Positions 1 to 8,294 of a stretch of 64,000 nucleotides of DNA are shown here, piece by piece. Positions within the stretch are counted from its first letter, which is position 1, and each line of letters opens with the position of its first letter. The translations under genes and the position numbers were made by a program. Source of the DNA: Pectinatus sottacetonis. Its GTDB lineage: Bacteria > Bacillota > Negativicutes > Selenomonadales > Selenomonadaceae. The stretch spans positions 1,498,001 to 1,562,000 of the forward strand of contig NZ_WIQK01000001.1 in NCBI RefSeq assembly GCF_015732155.1, written 5' to 3'. The notes beneath the pieces were generated by a model that was not told the DNA's origin, searched no databases, and saw only the letters and a list, made by a program, of their open reading frames with translations.

Positions 1-518
1 AATATTGGATTGCCAAATCCTGATAAGTGTTTTATTACTGTTTGACCTATGCGCCCGGCACCAATAATGCCGATTGTTAGCTTTGGAAATTCCCGTCCTT
101 GCAGGCCGGGAAGAGAGAAATCCTGGATATCAGCACGCTGCAAAATACGTTTCATATTACGAGAAGCCATCATCATAAGCATTATGGCATAATCGGCTAC
201 ACCGTTGGTTGAATATGAGGCATGGCATATGTGCATATTATATTGAGCAGCAGATTTTAGATTTATGTGGTCAAATCCAATAGAACGAGTGGAAACCATT
301 TTTACTCCGCGGTCATGAAGCTCCTTCATTAATACATTGTCAATTGGTGTGGTTATAATACTTATATACCGGCAACCCTTGACTATATCAATGTTTTCGA
401 GTGTCAGGCCGTCGCGGCAAATGATAAGCTCAATATTTAATTCACGGCTTAATTTTTGAAAATATTCAGCTTCATCGAAATCACGATAACTGAAAACGCA
501 TACTTTTTCTTTTGACAT
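1..518 (-). CDS. D-2-hydroxyacid dehydrogenase, VanH/D-lactate dehydrogenase-like (partial)
   Basis: The gene starts with ATG at 518 and runs off the left edge, so only about 172 N-terminal residues are visible. I translated it by hand from the minus strand. It shows the N-terminal catalytic half of the D-isomer-specific 2-hydroxyacid dehydrogenases, a STRSIGFDHIN segment near residue 77 as in VanH and fermentative D-lactate dehydrogenases, and the start of the NAD domain with IGIIGAGRIGQT (a GxGxxG motif). The family reduces 2-oxoacids such as pyruvate to D-2-hydroxyacids with NADH in the cytosol. The catalytic Arg, Glu and His lie outside the window, so the substrate cannot be checked. An AAGGAGCTGAC ribosome-binding site precedes the ATG. 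Nothing visible ties it to vancomycin resistance. Confidence 0.8.
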   Translation of the reverse strand, partial: MSKEKVCVFSYRDFDEAEYFQKLSRELNIELIICRDGLTLENIDIVKGCRYISIITTPIDNVLMKELHDRGVKMVSTRSIGFDHINLKSAAQYNMHICHASYSTNGVADYAIMLMMMASRNMKRILQRADIQDFSLPGLQGREFPKLTIGIIGAGRIGQTVIKHLSGFGNPI

Positions 519-682
519 ATAAGTCAGCTCCTTAAAATTGTATATTATTATATAGGTATTTTGTTACCGGAGAATCAAGGGCGGGTATTAATAATTATTA
601 TATTATCTTTGTATATAATATATCAGTAATTATAGTTCTTAAAGGTTTAAGTGTAAAGCTGGGTGCAGAGTAATGTGCCCTA

Positions 683-691
683 TGTTATAAT
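683..691 (+). promoter_or_regulatory. Extended -10 promoter candidate for pyrF-maf
   Basis: TGTTATAAT is an extended -10 element (TG, one base, TATAAT) about 70 bases before pyrF. No good -35 box lies 17 bases upstream, which fits an extended -10 promoter. The rest of the 519-760 gap is AT-rich and shows no other clear signal. Confidence 0.4.
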
Positions 692-760
692 GAGTAGGAA
701 AATAATTAAGATTTTTGTTAAGATAAAGTTTATTCAATATTATTATAAGGAGATTTTTGG

Positions 761-1477
761 ATGATTGATGATAGACTCATTGCAGCACTTGACGTGGGAA
801 CATTTAATGAAGCAAAGACCTTGATAGAAAAGTTAGAAGATAGCGTAGTCTTTTATAAAGTGGGTATGGAGCTGTTTTATGCTGTTGGACCGCAGATAAT
901 TGTCTATTTAAAAGAAAAAAACAAGAAAATATTTCTTGATTTAAAATTGCATGATATACCCAATACGGTAGCAGAAGGTTTGGTTTCACTGATGAAATTG
1001 GGTGTGGATATTTTTAATGTGCATACGTCAGGCGGCTTTACTATGATGCATAAAGCAGCCGTCCGTATTCATGAGGAAGCAGAAAAAATGGGAATTATTG
1101 CACCCAAGTTGATAGGTGTAACAGTATTGACCAGTATTAATGAAGCAGATTGGCTGGGATTGGGAATGACTGCATCAATAAAAGAACAAGTGGTGCGCTT
1201 GGCCAAATTAGCCCAAAAAGCCGGACTTGATGGTGTGGTGGCTTCTCCCGGGGAGGCAGGATTAATACGTGAAGTTTGCGGGAATGATTTTATGATAGTG
1301 ACACCTGGGGTTCGCCCGGCAGGAACTGCAGCTGATGATCAAAGCCGTATTGCTACACCAGCGCAGGCCTTGAGAAATGGTGCCAGTCAGCTAGTTGTCG
1401 GTCGGCCTATCTATGCCGCTGCTGACCCAAAGGAAGCTGCTGACAATATATTGAAGGAAATTAAAGATATAGGATAA
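761..1477 (+). CDS. pyrF: Orotidine 5'-phosphate decarboxylase
   Basis: The enzyme decarboxylates OMP to UMP, the last step of de novo pyrimidine synthesis, as a cytosolic TIM-barrel dimer. The signature DLKLHDIPNT gives the catalytic Asp60-x-Lys62-x-x-Asp65 array, and TPGVRPAG near residue 182 is the phosphate-binding loop region. The length of 238 residues is normal for the bacterial short form. AAGGAG precedes the ATG. maf follows after 15 bases and probably shares the transcript. pyrE lies 2 kb downstream rather than adjacent, so the pyrimidine genes are split here by a PepSY membrane protein and a transposon scar. Confidence 0.97.
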   Translation: MIDDRLIAALDVGTFNEAKTLIEKLEDSVVFYKVGMELFYAVGPQIIVYLKEKNKKIFLDLKLHDIPNTVAEGLVSLMKLGVDIFNVHTSGGFTMMHKAAVRIHEEAEKMGIIAPKLIGVTVLTSINEADWLGLGMTASIKEQVVRLAKLAQKAGLDGVVASPGEAGLIREVCGNDFMIVTPGVRPAGTAADDQSRIATPAQALRNGASQLVVGRPIYAAADPKEAADNILKEIKDIG

Positions 1478-1492
1478 CAGGAGTAATCTACG

Positions 1493-2050
1493 ATGATTAT
1501 ATTAGCTTCAGGTTCACCACGCCGTAGGGAATTGTTAGAGCAGATAGACTGCAAATTCTGCTGTGAAACAGCGCATGTTGAAGAAGTAAAAGCAGGACTA
1601 CCTGAAAAGGTAGTCCTGAAGAACTCTTTAATAAAGGCACAGGATATAGCAGTCAAGCACAAAGATGCGCTGATAATAGGAGCAGATACTATTGTAGCAG
1701 TCAATGGTGTTATTTATGGCAAACCGCAGGATGAAGATGATGCTTTTAGGATGATTAGAACATTAGCAGGAAAAAAGCATCTTGTTTATACGGGACTGTC
1801 CTTGGTCTGTAATGGTAAAATGTGGCAGGATTTTGTTGTTACTGAAGTAAGTATGGCAGATATGACTGATATGGAAATAAAATCATACATTAAGACAGGT
1901 GAGCCGATGGATAAGGCTGGGGCCTACGCGGTACAAGGTAAGAGTGCGGTTTTTATAAAAGCGATAAATGGATCTTATTCTAATGTAGTGGGATTACCAT
2001 TGCATAAATTGTATGAACTGAGCCAGCAGGCGGGATTTTCTTTGATGTAA
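1493..2050 (+). CDS. maf: Maf-family nucleotide pyrophosphatase
   Basis: Maf/YhdE proteins hydrolyse nucleoside triphosphates, including non-canonical or modified ones, to monophosphates, and have been linked to septum control. The diagnostic ASGSPRRRELL motif is at residues 5-15 and the catalytic-loop Asp is in GADTIVA near residue 65. YAVQGKSAVFIKAINGSYSNVVGLP is split here only to note that the C-terminal QGK and GSYSNVVGLP blocks are intact. The length is 185 residues. An ACAGGAG site lies 8 bases before the ATG. It follows pyrF closely, and its stop codon abuts the omega-RNA-like scar at 2051. Confidence 0.94.
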   Translation: MIILASGSPRRRELLEQIDCKFCCETAHVEEVKAGLPEKVVLKNSLIKAQDIAVKHKDALIIGADTIVAVNGVIYGKPQDEDDAFRMIRTLAGKKHLVYTGLSLVCNGKMWQDFVVTEVSMADMTDMEIKSYIKTGEPMDKAGAYAVQGKSAVFIKAINGSYSNVVGLPLHKLYELSQQAGFSLM

Positions 2051-2120
2051 GATGTGCTTTTGGCGCAACTATCCGCGAAGCAGGAGCCCTGCGACTTTAG
2101 TCGTGGTAGGTTCAGTTATA
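2051..2120 (+). mobile_element. Solo IS200/IS605 right end with omega-RNA-like 3' end (relic)
   Basis: Directly after maf is a sequence with the look of the 3' end of a TnpB omega-RNA: a GAAGCAGGAGCCC block, a GCGAC-TTTA-GTCGT hairpin and a terminal GGTAGGTTCA. No tnpB or tnpA is adjacent. Its first 36 bases from 2054 match 55498-55533 at about 75 percent by eye, and that second site follows a decayed TnpB C-terminus. The element is read on the plus strand. The bases after TTCA would be the guide if any RNA were still made. Assigned by pattern, not by a database search. Confidence 0.6.
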
Positions 2121-2198
2121 GATGAAAGCTGCTGAAAAGATTATAAGGCAGCATGGAAAACTCAATAAATAGTCATCATTTATAAGGAGTGGATATAT

Positions 2199-3521
2199 TT
2201 GGTATATTGGTATAAAATCCATAAATGGATAAGCTGTATTTGTTTGATATTTTTTTTGCTTTTATGTATAACGGGACTACCATTAATATTTAAGAAGGAA
2301 ATACATAATTATAATTTAGGACAGGCTGACTATGCTCATGCGGCAATGACTTATAAAGCTGTTTGGCAGCAGGTACCTGAGGGCGAAAAAATGATAATGA
2401 CACAATATCCTAAGCAGCGTTTAAGATCTGTGTCAGTGCAACCGGAAGATGGCAGGATACTTTACCGGATACAAGGCAGAAACAGCAGGAATAATCCTGA
2501 AGCCCGGTTGAGTATGGGCGGAAACCAGATTTCTTTTTATCCGCAGGATCATACAATTTATCATTGGCATAAGGAAAAGGTAAAATATCCCGCTCTGTCT
2601 GGTTTTATGCATGACATGCATGTACTGCATGTGCGTATGGGGCTGGGACACGATGGGATGATATTTTTGGGAATTATGTGCTTATTAAGTTTAATTTGTA
2701 TAATTTCTGGGATTGTGCTGTACGCGCCTTTTATGAAAAGAACCAATTTTGCGCAAATAGATAAAAGAACTAGTGCTGCCAGTTGGTTCGGCTGGCATAA
2801 GTTTTTGGGTATTGCAACAGCTGTATGGGCGGCGGTATTATGTTTGAGCGGCATAATGATAATAGTATTTACAATGGGATATGGATACTATATTAAGGAT
2901 ACTAAACAGGCTGCGGCTGAGAATATGCCGCATAATTTGCATGCAGCTGTACTTCCTTTACCACAGGCAGTAGATTTTATAGATAAGAAGTATCCACAGA
3001 AAAATATTTTATCAGTGGACATGCCAGATAAATCATTTAATGATAATAAATATGTTTTTTATCTGACGCAGGCAAAAGATAGCAATCATTCTTTTGTAGG
3101 GCAGGTAGTTTTGCTCGGGACTGATAACAATGGAAAAATAAAAGACTTTACACAATCGCTTCCTTCATATCTTTCTTTTGCAGCGTATATAATTGATCTA
3201 CATGTGCATAATCATAATTCACTGGTATTGAAAATGATTTGGGCTACTTTAGATATTGCAACGATAGTCGTTATTTTGTCAGGCTTTATTGCCTGGTGGA
3301 AACGGTCGGCATCTATAATGAATACGGTGAATTTTTCCACGATTTCTATTAATGTTTTATCACAACATGAAATATGGCAGCTGCCGATAGTGATATTTAT
3401 TTTGAGCTTATTGGGAATGGTACTTCCTTTGCTAGGAACTGGGGGAATAGTAGCAGGAAGTGTGGTATGGATAATAATAGTGTTCCTTTGTATATGGCAT
3501 TGGTATAATGGCAACAGATAA
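2199..3521 (+). CDS. PepSY-associated transmembrane protein
   Basis: This is a 440-residue inner-membrane protein of the PepSY-TM family. Hydrophobic helices are visible near residues 10-32, 157-178, 200-226, 340-363, 388-405 and 410-432, with two long extracytoplasmic stretches between them. It has several His residues at helix edges (HKW near the start, HDMHVLHVRMGLGHD before helix 2, GWHK before helix 3), as in relatives proposed to bind haem or to act in ferric-siderophore reduction. That role is family inference only. The start is TTG at 2199, chosen because AAGGAG lies 9 bases upstream. It begins about 80 bases after the IS605-type scar and stands alone between maf and pyrE. Confidence 0.8.
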   Translation: MVYWYKIHKWISCICLIFFLLLCITGLPLIFKKEIHNYNLGQADYAHAAMTYKAVWQQVPEGEKMIMTQYPKQRLRSVSVQPEDGRILYRIQGRNSRNNPEARLSMGGNQISFYPQDHTIYHWHKEKVKYPALSGFMHDMHVLHVRMGLGHDGMIFLGIMCLLSLICIISGIVLYAPFMKRTNFAQIDKRTSAASWFGWHKFLGIATAVWAAVLCLSGIMIIVFTMGYGYYIKDTKQAAAENMPHNLHAAVLPLPQAVDFIDKKYPQKNILSVDMPDKSFNDNKYVFYLTQAKDSNHSFVGQVVLLGTDNNGKIKDFTQSLPSYLSFAAYIIDLHVHNHNSLVLKMIWATLDIATIVVILSGFIAWWKRSASIMNTVNFSTISINVLSQHEIWQLPIVIFILSLLGMVLPLLGTGGIVAGSVVWIIIVFLCIWHWYNGNR

Positions 3522-3535
3522 ATTGGGATTACAGC

Positions 3536-3564
3536 ATGACAAAAATATTGGTGAATGATATAAT
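3536..3564 (+). promoter_or_regulatory. Sigma-70-type promoter for pyrE
   Basis: ATGACA (3536-3541) and TATAAT (3559-3564) are separated by exactly 17 bases, 32 bases before the pyrE start. This indicates that pyrE has its own promoter and is not simply co-transcribed with the PepSY gene. Confidence 0.6.
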
Positions 3565-3595
3565 TTAGAACAAACAATGTGGGGGAGATAAGATA

Positions 3596-4171
3596 ATGAC
3601 TGAGCAGGAAGTAAAAGAATTATTGATAAAAACAAAGGCAATAATGGAAGGGCATTTTTTATTGACGTCTGGTCTGCATAGTCCTATGTATGTGGAAAAA
3701 TTTAATGTATTGCAGCATCCTGAATATACAGAAGCACTGTGCAAAGAATTGGCAAAATATTTTGCTGATAAGAATATTAATACTGTAGTGGGACCAATGA
3801 CAGGTGGTATTTTGCTGGCACATGAAGTGGGAAAAGCTTTGGGAACGCGGGCTATTTTTACTGAACGTGTTGATGGGAAAATGGCTTTTCGCCGTGGTTT
3901 TGCGCTGTCAAAGGGAGAAAGAGTCCTTATAGTGGAAGATATAGTTACCACGGGCGGCTCAGTTAAAGAGGTAGTTGACGTTGTAAAGAGTGAAGGTGCA
4001 ATACCGGTGGGAATAGGCCTGCTTGTTGATAGAAGTGGGGGTAAAGCTGATTTTGGTGAAGTACCACATAAGGCCCTGCTTAGTTTGGATGTAAAAACTT
4101 ATAAACCGGAAGACTGCCCGCTCTGCAAGAATAATGTACCGATGACGAAGCGCGGTCGTACGGGAAAATAA
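3596..4171 (+). CDS. pyrE: Orotate phosphoribosyltransferase
   Basis: The enzyme joins orotate to PRPP to give OMP, the substrate of PyrF encoded 2 kb upstream. The PRPP-binding signature VLIVEDIVTTGGS is at residues 110-122, and the flexible-loop basic region ERVDGKMAFRRGF is at 90-102. At 191 residues it belongs to the shorter Firmicute-type class. The C-terminus carries CPLCKNN, a CxxC pair typical of these PyrE variants. The start is supported by GGGGGAGAT 8 bases before the ATG. The unknown protein at 4196 follows after 24 bases and is probably co-transcribed. Confidence 0.95.
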   Translation: MTEQEVKELLIKTKAIMEGHFLLTSGLHSPMYVEKFNVLQHPEYTEALCKELAKYFADKNINTVVGPMTGGILLAHEVGKALGTRAIFTERVDGKMAFRRGFALSKGERVLIVEDIVTTGGSVKEVVDVVKSEGAIPVGIGLLVDRSGGKADFGEVPHKALLSLDVKTYKPEDCPLCKNNVPMTKRGRTGK

Positions 4172-4195
4172 ATTTAGAGTTATAGCGGTGATAAG

Positions 4196-4879
4196 ATGAA
4201 GAAAGAAATAAAAGACAAAATCACTGCCGAAGTGGAAAATTGGGAATATATGAAGGAACTTCCGGAAGAATGCCATGGATTTAGGCTGGTACGTCTTATG
4301 CGGGAAAAAGGAGATATGTTGGATTTATATCGCTATGAAAATGATGAGGCGCATCGCAGTATAACAATTTATTACCATGAGGAAACGAGTGAATATAAAT
4401 TACGTATGCGTATAGGCCTTACGGAGTTTTGTGTGATTGAATACATATATGCCCGATTAGAGGATTTTCAGAAAATATTAGAAAGCCGTTGTAATAATTT
4501 ATTACTTGACATGGCAGTTTTTAATCCGAAACATATTTCGTCTATTGTACATGACAAGAAAGTTATGCAGTGGGATTACCGAAAAAAGCTGCCAGCTGTG
4601 TCGAAAGGTTTTGAGTTGTTTATAAAACCCAATGAACCGGTACGGGTGATAAATGGCTCGTATATTATCTTTGACTATAGTGATTTCTTAAATAAAAGTA
4701 ATTTTATAATTTATTATAATGTATTTCGTGATGAATTTTTTGGGGAAAGTCGTGTTTTTGACATACCTGAGGTAAGTTATGATTTTGATTCACATGAGTT
4801 GGAAGAATTAATTGATAAGCTGGACATAAAGCTTCTTCCGCACTTAGAAAAGCTGCGCAGAAGAATAGAAGAAAAATAA
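4196..4879 (+). CDS. Hypothetical protein downstream of pyrE
   Basis: I do not recognise this 227-residue protein. It is soluble and charged, with no signal peptide, no membrane helix and few Cys. It looks like two similar-length halves, each rich in aromatic beta-type segments (FRLVRLMREKGDMLDLYRY; YIIFDYSDFLNKSNFIIYY) and each followed by an acidic helix; the C-terminus is a basic helix (LEKLRRRIEEK). It lies 24 bases after pyrE and ends at a shared terminator, so it probably belongs to the pyrE transcript. Codon use looks like that of its neighbours. No function is proposed. Confidence 0.75.
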   Translation: MKKEIKDKITAEVENWEYMKELPEECHGFRLVRLMREKGDMLDLYRYENDEAHRSITIYYHEETSEYKLRMRIGLTEFCVIEYIYARLEDFQKILESRCNNLLLDMAVFNPKHISSIVHDKKVMQWDYRKKLPAVSKGFELFIKPNEPVRVINGSYIIFDYSDFLNKSNFIIYYNVFRDEFFGESRVFDIPEVSYDFDSHELEELIDKLDIKLLPHLEKLRRRIEEK

Positions 4880-4893
4880 ACATAAATATAAAT

Positions 4894-4949
4894 AAAACAC
4901 CTCAAACTTCCTGTCCGTATTAAAACAGTGGGAATTTCGAGGTGTTTTA
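4894..4949. terminator. Bidirectional terminator between convergent genes
   Basis: AAAACACCTC near 4894 pairs with GAGGTGTTTT near 4940, with further pairing of AAACTTCC to GGGAATTT inside. Runs of A and T flank both sides. It serves the pyrE unit on the plus strand and the aminotransferase on the minus strand. Confidence 0.7.
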
Positions 4950-4972
4950 TATTAAGAGAAATTTAACTGATA

Positions 4973-6217
4973 TTATTCTACAGCATTTACAGCATTTAAT
5001 ACTTTTTGAGCCATTCCTTTCATTTTGGTGGTAGGAACGGAACATACGGCAATGCGTACGCCTGCTTTTAACGGAACGGCAAAAATGAGATCGTCATGCA
5101 TTTTATTGCATACAGCAGCAGAATCTTTTGCTGGTATAGATAAGAAAAATCCTGCCTTATAAGGTAAAGCATTCAGTCGGCAGGCATTTGCTTCTTCCAT
5201 GAAGATGGCACCACGGCAGCGAGTCATCTGATAAAGAGCATCCCGTTCTTTTTCAAATTCTTTCTGCAGAGTTTTATCCTTGTTAATAGCGACAAGAAGT
5301 GCCATGGCACCATGATTAATGTTTGACCATGTAGCCCGGCTGCTATATTTATTTATGTTAGCGAATTCAGTAATTATTTCTTTGGAAGAGGATAAGCCGA
5401 TCATTGAGCCGCATCTCTGTCCATATACTGTATAACCTTTTGACATACTAAAAGTAAAAATAGTCAGTATATTATCAGGCAGGTTAGAAAACTGTTCCAT
5501 AAAACGGCGGGTTTCATTTTTTTCACCAGCATAATCAATATAAGCGATATCGACCATAATGGTGATTTTTTTGCCAGTAGTCTTGGCATGTCTTTTACAT
5601 ACAGCAAGAACATTTTCCCAGTCTGTTTCGCTTAGACTGTAGCCGGTTGGATTATGGGCCGGAGTGTTAATTATGATCAGCAGTGAATCCTGCTTGGACA
5701 TAAGATGGTCTACTTTATCGGTAAAACCGGCTATGTTGAAATTTTGTTTTTCATCAAACAGGGGATATGTTACGAGTTTTCTGCCTGCTTCACGGCACAG
5801 CATGTTATATGTTCCCCAGAACCAGTCGGAAGTCAGGACGCTGTCACCTGCTTCTGTATAATTCCAAATGGTATGGTGTATGCCACCTGTCCCGCCTGCT
5901 GTAGCAACTGCTGCAGTATATCCATCAGGCCGATGATCCCCAAAAGAAAGTGCGGTAGTCATATCTAGATATTCCGGGACACCAGAAATGGGAGCATAAG
6001 AGATGAGATCATTTATTGGCAAGGTCCGTAAAACTTTTTCAACGATAGGAATACATGCCAGGTTCCCATTATCATCCATTATTGCTCCAATTGTGGCATT
6101 GGTTACTTTTTCGCTGCCGTATTTGGCAACAGCCTCTTTACAAGCGGCACTTGCGCCGAAAATAACATCTTTTGCTACTTTTCCTACTGAGTGAGAAGCA
6201 GCCATACTTGTAGTCAA
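4973..6217 (-). CDS. Aromatic-type class I/II aminotransferase
   Basis: This PLP-dependent fold-type I aminotransferase resembles aspartate/aromatic aminotransferases. INTPAHNPTGYS is the conserved Asn/Pro substrate-PLP region, and SMSKGYTVYGQRCG carries the internal-aldimine Lys. IMVDIAYIDYAG holds the PLP-contacting Asp and Tyr. R in VRIAVCSVP matches the carboxylate-binding Arg region. The longest frame opens at TTG 6232, but GGGGGT lies 7 bases before the TTG at 6217, so I start there (414 residues); ATG 6205 is a third option. The amino acid substrate cannot be fixed from sequence. A 32-base palindrome at 6389-6420 lies upstream and may regulate it. Confidence 0.85.
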   Translation of the reverse strand: MTTSMAASHSVGKVAKDVIFGASAACKEAVAKYGSEKVTNATIGAIMDDNGNLACIPIVEKVLRTLPINDLISYAPISGVPEYLDMTTALSFGDHRPDGYTAAVATAGGTGGIHHTIWNYTEAGDSVLTSDWFWGTYNMLCREAGRKLVTYPLFDEKQNFNIAGFTDKVDHLMSKQDSLLIIINTPAHNPTGYSLSETDWENVLAVCKRHAKTTGKKITIMVDIAYIDYAGEKNETRRFMEQFSNLPDNILTIFTFSMSKGYTVYGQRCGSMIGLSSSKEIITEFANINKYSSRATWSNINHGAMALLVAINKDKTLQKEFEKERDALYQMTRCRGAIFMEEANACRLNALPYKAGFFLSIPAKDSAAVCNKMHDDLIFAVPLKAGVRIAVCSVPTTKMKGMAQKVLNAVNAVE

Positions 6218-6593
6218 AATAATTACCCCCAAATTTAATAAATATAGTATTAGTTATCATATAAATAATAGATATAACTGCATTAGCATAAACACAATTA
6301 TAATTATAAGCAGTTTTATTTTCAGGATATAGCTCTAAACTAATTGTGAAATTATTAACTTCGGGATATTTCTTTTTATTCCTGCCATTATACAAAGTGT
6401 ATTCATGTATACTTTGTATAATTTATTATAAATCATATATTTACTGTGTTGGTGATGTTATGAAATTCTATTTATATTATGATATAATTAGTAAACTAAG
6501 GGTTGTAATCAGAATAACTTTATAGTAAGGATAATAGTTGTTTTAAGATAAAGCGGCGTTATCTGCAATAAATTTAATAGTGATAGGTGCTTT
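6218..6593. other. Divergent intergenic region between the aminotransferase and tsaE
   Basis: This 376-base AT-rich spacer between two divergent genes holds the palindrome at 6389-6420. A TATAAT at 6483-6488 is a possible -10 for tsaE without a good -35. No gene or RNA is recognised. Confidence 0.5.
6389..6420. promoter_or_regulatory. 32-base palindrome, candidate operator
   Basis: TATACAAAGT at 6389-6398 is repeated in inverted orientation as ACTTTGTATA at 6411-6420, around a near-palindromic centre. There is no T-run and no gene end here, so it looks like a dimeric repressor or activator site and not a terminator. It sits about 170 bases before both divergent genes. Confidence 0.45.
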
Positions 6594-7079
6594 ATGGAAG
6601 AAAAAAATTTTAGTTTATATACGGCTTCAGCAGCACAGACCAAGCAGCTGGGTGCTTTACTGGCAAAAGCGGGACGAAATGGTATTGTCATATGTATGGA
6701 GGGCGATTTAGGAACAGGTAAGACTACTCTTACACAAGGATTGGCAGGTTTTCTGCATATTACTGATGCTGCAAGTCCTACCTTTAATCTTATGAATGTA
6801 TATGAGGGAGATAAAATTATATATCATTTTGATTTGTATCGCTTAAATAGTGAGGAAGATCTTGAGGAAATTGGTTTTTATGAATATACACAGGAAGATG
6901 GGGATATAATAATTATCGAATGGCCGGATAGGTTTTTAACTGCAATGCCCGAAGATAATTTATATATAAAGATATATGCTCAGGAAAATAACAGACGGAA
7001 AATAATAATAACGCTGAATGGGAAAAAGTATTTTACTGCTTATGAGGAGCTGAGAAAATTATGCCAATTCTTGCGATAG
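6594..7079 (+). CDS. tsaE: tRNA t6A synthesis ATPase TsaE
   Basis: TsaE is the small ATPase that works with TsaB and TsaD to make threonylcarbamoyl-adenosine at position 37 of ANN-decoding tRNAs. The Walker A loop GDLGTGKTT is at residues 37-45. SPTFNLMNVY near 65 and the IIEWPDRF block near 113 are family marks. The length of 161 residues is usual. Its last 19 bases overlap tsaB, indicating coupled translation. The typical order tsaE-tsaB-rimI is kept, but tsaD is not in this window. Confidence 0.95.
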   Translation: MEEKNFSLYTASAAQTKQLGALLAKAGRNGIVICMEGDLGTGKTTLTQGLAGFLHITDAASPTFNLMNVYEGDKIIYHFDLYRLNSEEDLEEIGFYEYTQEDGDIIIIEWPDRFLTAMPEDNLYIKIYAQENNRRKIIITLNGKKYFTAYEELRKLCQFLR

Positions 7080-7762
7080 ATGCAGCAACAATGGTGTCAA
7101 GTGCGGCTGTGGCCGTGGAAAACAGATTGTTGTCAGAGGTTACTATGCAGCTGAAAAAACCACAATCGGAAGTATTGATGGGCCATATAATAAGTGCGCT
7201 GAAAATTGCGCATGTAGATAAAACACAATTGACCGCTATTGCTGTGAATGTGGGACCGGGTTCTTTTACAGGACTTAGAATCGGATTAGCAGCGGCGAAA
7301 ATGATGGCTTATACGTTGAAAATCCCGATAATTGGTGTGGATATTGGAGAAGTGCTGGCTTATCATTATCCTGTGGATAATCTGTACAGTGCGGTATTCA
7401 TTGATGCACAGAAGAACAATGTTTATTTCGCTATTTATAATTGGTGTAGCGGAATACTGCAATGTGTAGAAAATATGCAGGTACTTTCTCTGCCTGAAGC
7501 TGTACAAAAGTGCGAAAGCAGAGATAAGCAGGTAATCGCAATGGGAGATATAGTACAAAAAAAACAGGATGTTTTTCTTAATTGTAGTAATACAGTTGTT
7601 GCTCCACCGTATCGTGTGATGCCATGTGCTGCAAATACTGCCTTTGCCGGCTTGGAAAAGCTGAAAAGGGGAGAGGTGAGTAATGTAATGAACATGGAAC
7701 CGCTGTATATAAGACGCTCGGAAGCGGAAGAACTGTGGGAGAAACATCATAGAGAAGAATAA
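7061..7762 (+). CDS. tsaB: tRNA t6A synthesis protein TsaB
   Basis: TsaB (YeaZ) is an ASKHA-fold scaffold protein that pairs with TsaD in t6A synthesis. The N-terminal ILAIDAATMVSSAAV and the NVGPGSFTGLRIGLAAAK segment near residues 65-82 are the family signatures. At 233 residues it has the usual length. It starts inside the end of tsaE, and rimI begins one base after its stop, so the three genes form one tight operon. Confidence 0.94.
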   Translation: MPILAIDAATMVSSAAVAVENRLLSEVTMQLKKPQSEVLMGHIISALKIAHVDKTQLTAIAVNVGPGSFTGLRIGLAAAKMMAYTLKIPIIGVDIGEVLAYHYPVDNLYSAVFIDAQKNNVYFAIYNWCSGILQCVENMQVLSLPEAVQKCESRDKQVIAMGDIVQKKQDVFLNCSNTVVAPPYRVMPCAANTAFAGLEKLKRGEVSNVMNMEPLYIRRSEAEELWEKHHREE

Positions 7763-7763
7763 T

Positions 7764-8225
7764 ATGAACATGATATTCAGGCAAATGCAGCCGTCAGATG
7801 CCGGGGCGGTAGAATTGGTGGAAAAGGCATGTTTTGCAATGCCGTGGTCGCGGAAAGCTTTTTGGGAGGAAGCGGCTAAAAAAGATGCATATTATTTATT
7901 GGCTGTGGACAAGAGTATGGATCGCGAAAAAGTTGTTGGCTATGTGGGTGTCTGGCTTATATTTAATGAGGGACATATAACAAATGTAGCCTTAATACCT
8001 GAGTATAGAGGCAAGGGTATAGCTTCCTTAATGATAAAGAACATTATTTCTGTAGTAAAAAAAAGGGCTATAGACTCTATGACTTTGGAAGTTAGACCTT
8101 CTAATGAAAAAGCAATAAGTTTATATAAAAAGTTTGGTTTTAAAAGTGTGGGACGGCGTCCGCATTATTATCTTAATAATAATGAAGATGCTGAGATTAT
8201 GTGGCTGATTTTCAATGATATTTAA
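7764..8225 (+). CDS. rimI: Ribosomal protein S18-alanine N-acetyltransferase
   Basis: This is a GNAT-fold acetyltransferase of the RimI family, which acetylates the N-terminal Ala of ribosomal protein S18. The acetyl-CoA-binding motif A is VALIPEYRGKGIASLMI (RGKGIA near residue 89), and LEVRPSNEKAISLYKKFGF is the conserved RimI C-terminal block. The length of 153 residues is typical. It directly follows tsaB, the standard arrangement. GNAT substrate cannot be proven from sequence, but position and motifs agree. Confidence 0.9.
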   Translation: MNMIFRQMQPSDAGAVELVEKACFAMPWSRKAFWEEAAKKDAYYLLAVDKSMDREKVVGYVGVWLIFNEGHITNVALIPEYRGKGIASLMIKNIISVVKKRAIDSMTLEVRPSNEKAISLYKKFGFKSVGRRPHYYLNNNEDAEIMWLIFNDI

Positions 8226-8294
8226 TACCATAAGAAGTCTGTACACAATATCAGTAATGAATGTCATTGGAAATATGAATGGAGATGATAATAG

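Noticed and set aside
37-500. Plus-strand coding at the left edge
   Set aside because: The only coherent protein is on the minus strand.
1-518. Vancomycin-resistance cluster
   Set aside because: The VanH resemblance alone is not enough; no VanA- or VanX-like gene is visible and D-lactate dehydrogenases share these motifs.
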